Origin: Corynebacterium accolens
GTDB lineage: Bacteria > Actinomycetota > Actinomycetes > Mycobacteriales > Mycobacteriaceae
Length of the DNA: 6,614 bases
Assembly (NCBI RefSeq): GCF_030515985.1
Contig: NZ_CP100376.1
Location: forward strand, 1,671,535-1,678,148
Reading direction: 5' to 3'
Positions 5,735-6,614 of the stretch are shown here, piece after piece. Under the pieces are notes generated by a model. That model saw only the letters and a program-made list of their open reading frames with translations. It had not been told where the DNA came from and did no database searches. Made by a program: the position numbers and the translations under genes. How positions within the stretch are numbered: the first letter of the stretch is position 1; each line of letters opens with the position of its first letter.

Positions 5735-5747
5735 CGCACGTGCGCAC
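5735..5747. repeat. Two overlapping palindromes between galU and glp
   Basis: CGCACGTGCG (5735-5744) is a perfect 10-bp palindrome, and GTGCGCAC (5740-5747) a perfect 8-bp palindrome overlapping it. They lie 11-23 nt after the galU stop in transcription direction and about 51 nt before the glp start. No T-run follows, so a terminator is unlikely. A protein-binding site or simple GC-rich coincidence are both possible. Confidence 0.3.
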
Positions 5748-5757
5748 GGCAAGATAG

Positions 5758-6614
5758 TTAGTTCAGGCCTTGCTCCGCCTCGAAATCGGACATAATTTGT
5801 TTAATAGCTTTATACAGCGCTGGGCCGTATTTTTCATCGCGCAGACCAAAGTCCACGTTGGCCGGGATATAGCCACCGGGGTTACCCAAATCGTGGCGCT
5901 TGCCCTCGTGGACCACCACGTGGACGGGCTCGCCTTCCTCAATGAGCAGCTCGATGGCATCGGTCAGCTGCAATTCGCCACCCTTGCCCGGTTCGATCCG
6001 GCGCAGCGCATCAAAGATCTTCCGGTCCAACAGGTAGCGCCCGGTAGCCACCAGGTTGGACGGCGCGTCCTCCGGGTCCGGCTTTTCTACCATGCCGATA
6101 ACCTTTTTCACGCCCGGCACGTCAGTATCTTCTACGTCGAATACGCCGTAGTTAAACGTCTGCTCCTGCGGCACCGCAAAGGCACACAGCACGCTACCGC
6201 CGAGCTCGGCGCGAACGCGCGCCATATCCGCCATGACGGTGGCCGGCAACACGATGTCATCCGGCAGCATGACGGCAAAGGAGTCCTCGTCATCTGCCAA
6301 GACTTCTTCCGCCAGCCCCACGGCGTGGCCCAAGCCCAAGGGCTTTTCTTGCTCCACCGCGATGGGCTCAATGAGCTGGTGGGCGCGGTTGACCTTAGCT
6401 ACCTGCTCATCCTTGCCGCGGGAATCTAGGGTTTCTACCAGATCCGGAAATTCCGCAAAATGGCGCATTACTTCTTGTTTTTCGGGTGCGGTAATGACCG
6501 CAAGCCTGCGCGCGCCCACAGAGGCTGCCTCCTCAGCAATCAATTCGATGCCGGGAGTATCCACAACGGGCAGCAATTCTTTGGGGACGGTTTTCGTGGC
6601 GGGCAGAAAGCGGG
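5758..6614 (-). CDS. galU: UTP--glucose-1-phosphate uridylyltransferase (GalU), N-terminus outside window
   Basis: The frame is open to the right edge, with 284 complete codons visible. It begins inside the nucleotide-binding signature: RFLPATKTVPKELLPVVDTP follows the usual GxGT. Further family blocks are KPLGLGHAVGLA, MLPDDIVLP, GMVEKPDPEDAPSNLVATGRY in two parts, GGELQLTDAI and KRHDLGNPGGYI. GalU makes UDP-glucose from UTP and glucose-1-phosphate in the cytoplasm, feeding trehalose, galactose and arabinogalactan-linked envelope synthesis. Only about 15-25 N-terminal residues should be missing. A TTG at 6576 could be mistaken for a start, but it is the internal Leu of KELLPVVD. TAA at 5758-5760 is followed by a 73-nt gap before glp, on the same strand, so co-transcription is plausible. 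The galU-moeA1-rimJ order matches other Corynebacteriales. Confidence is high. Confidence 0.96.
   Translation of the reverse strand, partial: RFLPATKTVPKELLPVVDTPGIELIAEEAASVGARRLAVITAPEKQEVMRHFAEFPDLVETLDSRGKDEQVAKVNRAHQLIEPIAVEQEKPLGLGHAVGLAEEVLADDEDSFAVMLPDDIVLPATVMADMARVRAELGGSVLCAFAVPQEQTFNYGVFDVEDTDVPGVKKVIGMVEKPDPEDAPSNLVATGRYLLDRKIFDALRRIEPGKGGELQLTDAIELLIEEGEPVHVVVHEGKRHDLGNPGGYIPANVDFGLRDEKYGPALYKAIKQIMSDFEAEQGLN

Noticed and set aside
5685..5747. Longer glp start at GTG 5747, adding 21 residues
   Set aside because: The added residues are polar and unlike the family; related proteins begin at MRSV, which is the ATG at 5684.
5770..6429. 219-codon open frame on the plus strand opposite galU
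   Set aside because: It is the antisense of the conserved GalU reading frame and shows no family motif.
6574..6576. TTG as the start of galU
   Set aside because: The upstream codons read RFLPATKTVPKE, the conserved GalU nucleotide-binding region, so this is an internal leucine.

Overview
The window comes from a high-GC actinobacterium and looks like a Corynebacterium chromosome. The main evidence is the minus-strand order galU - moeA-like gene - rimJ-like acetyltransferase - large acidic membrane protein, with a protein mannosyltransferase (pmt) gene at the other end. From memory this matches the conserved Corynebacteriales neighbourhood around Mycobacterium tuberculosis Rv0993-Rv1002c. Protein sequences, GTG start use and very short gene spacing agree with this. 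No tRNA, rRNA, CRISPR array, insertion sequence or phage gene was seen.

Layout, left to right. (1) Positions 1-89 (+) hold the last 28 codons of pmt. (2) A convergent minus-strand pair follows: doxX (798-1211) and, overlapping it by 14 nt, a zinc-finger (zf-HC2) membrane protein resembling an anti-sigma factor (110-811). (3) A 171-nt divergent spacer leads to tag (1383-2042, +), a DNA-3-methyladenine glycosylase I lacking three of the four usual zinc ligands. (4) tag meets the next gene stop codon to stop codon with no base between. From there to the right edge everything reads on the minus strand, in transcription order galU (5758 to beyond 6614), glp (4350-5684), rimJ-like (3640-4350) and glpR (2043-3494).

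The most important content is the glp/glpR pair. The gene that would routinely be annotated moeA (molybdopterin molybdotransferase) has lost several signature residues of that enzyme and closely resembles the actinobacterial Glp/MoeA1 group. In C. glutamicum, Glp is a repurposed, gephyrin-like divisome protein that works with FtsZ and a membrane receptor, GlpR (related to Streptomyces SepX). The 483-residue protein two genes downstream has the expected receptor architecture: one N-terminal membrane helix, a roughly 325-residue acidic disordered cytoplasmic region, a C-terminal membrane hairpin and a basic/acidic tail. The module therefore probably serves septation and its coordination with polar growth, not molybdenum cofactor synthesis. 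It is a known system, but automatic annotation is likely to mislabel it. The acidic insert in Glp and the acidic repeats in GlpR look like lineage-specific elaborations.

galU supplies UDP-glucose for envelope glycans, and pmt glycosylates exported proteins, so much of the window concerns the cell envelope. Most other long open frames are antisense shadows produced by high GC content.
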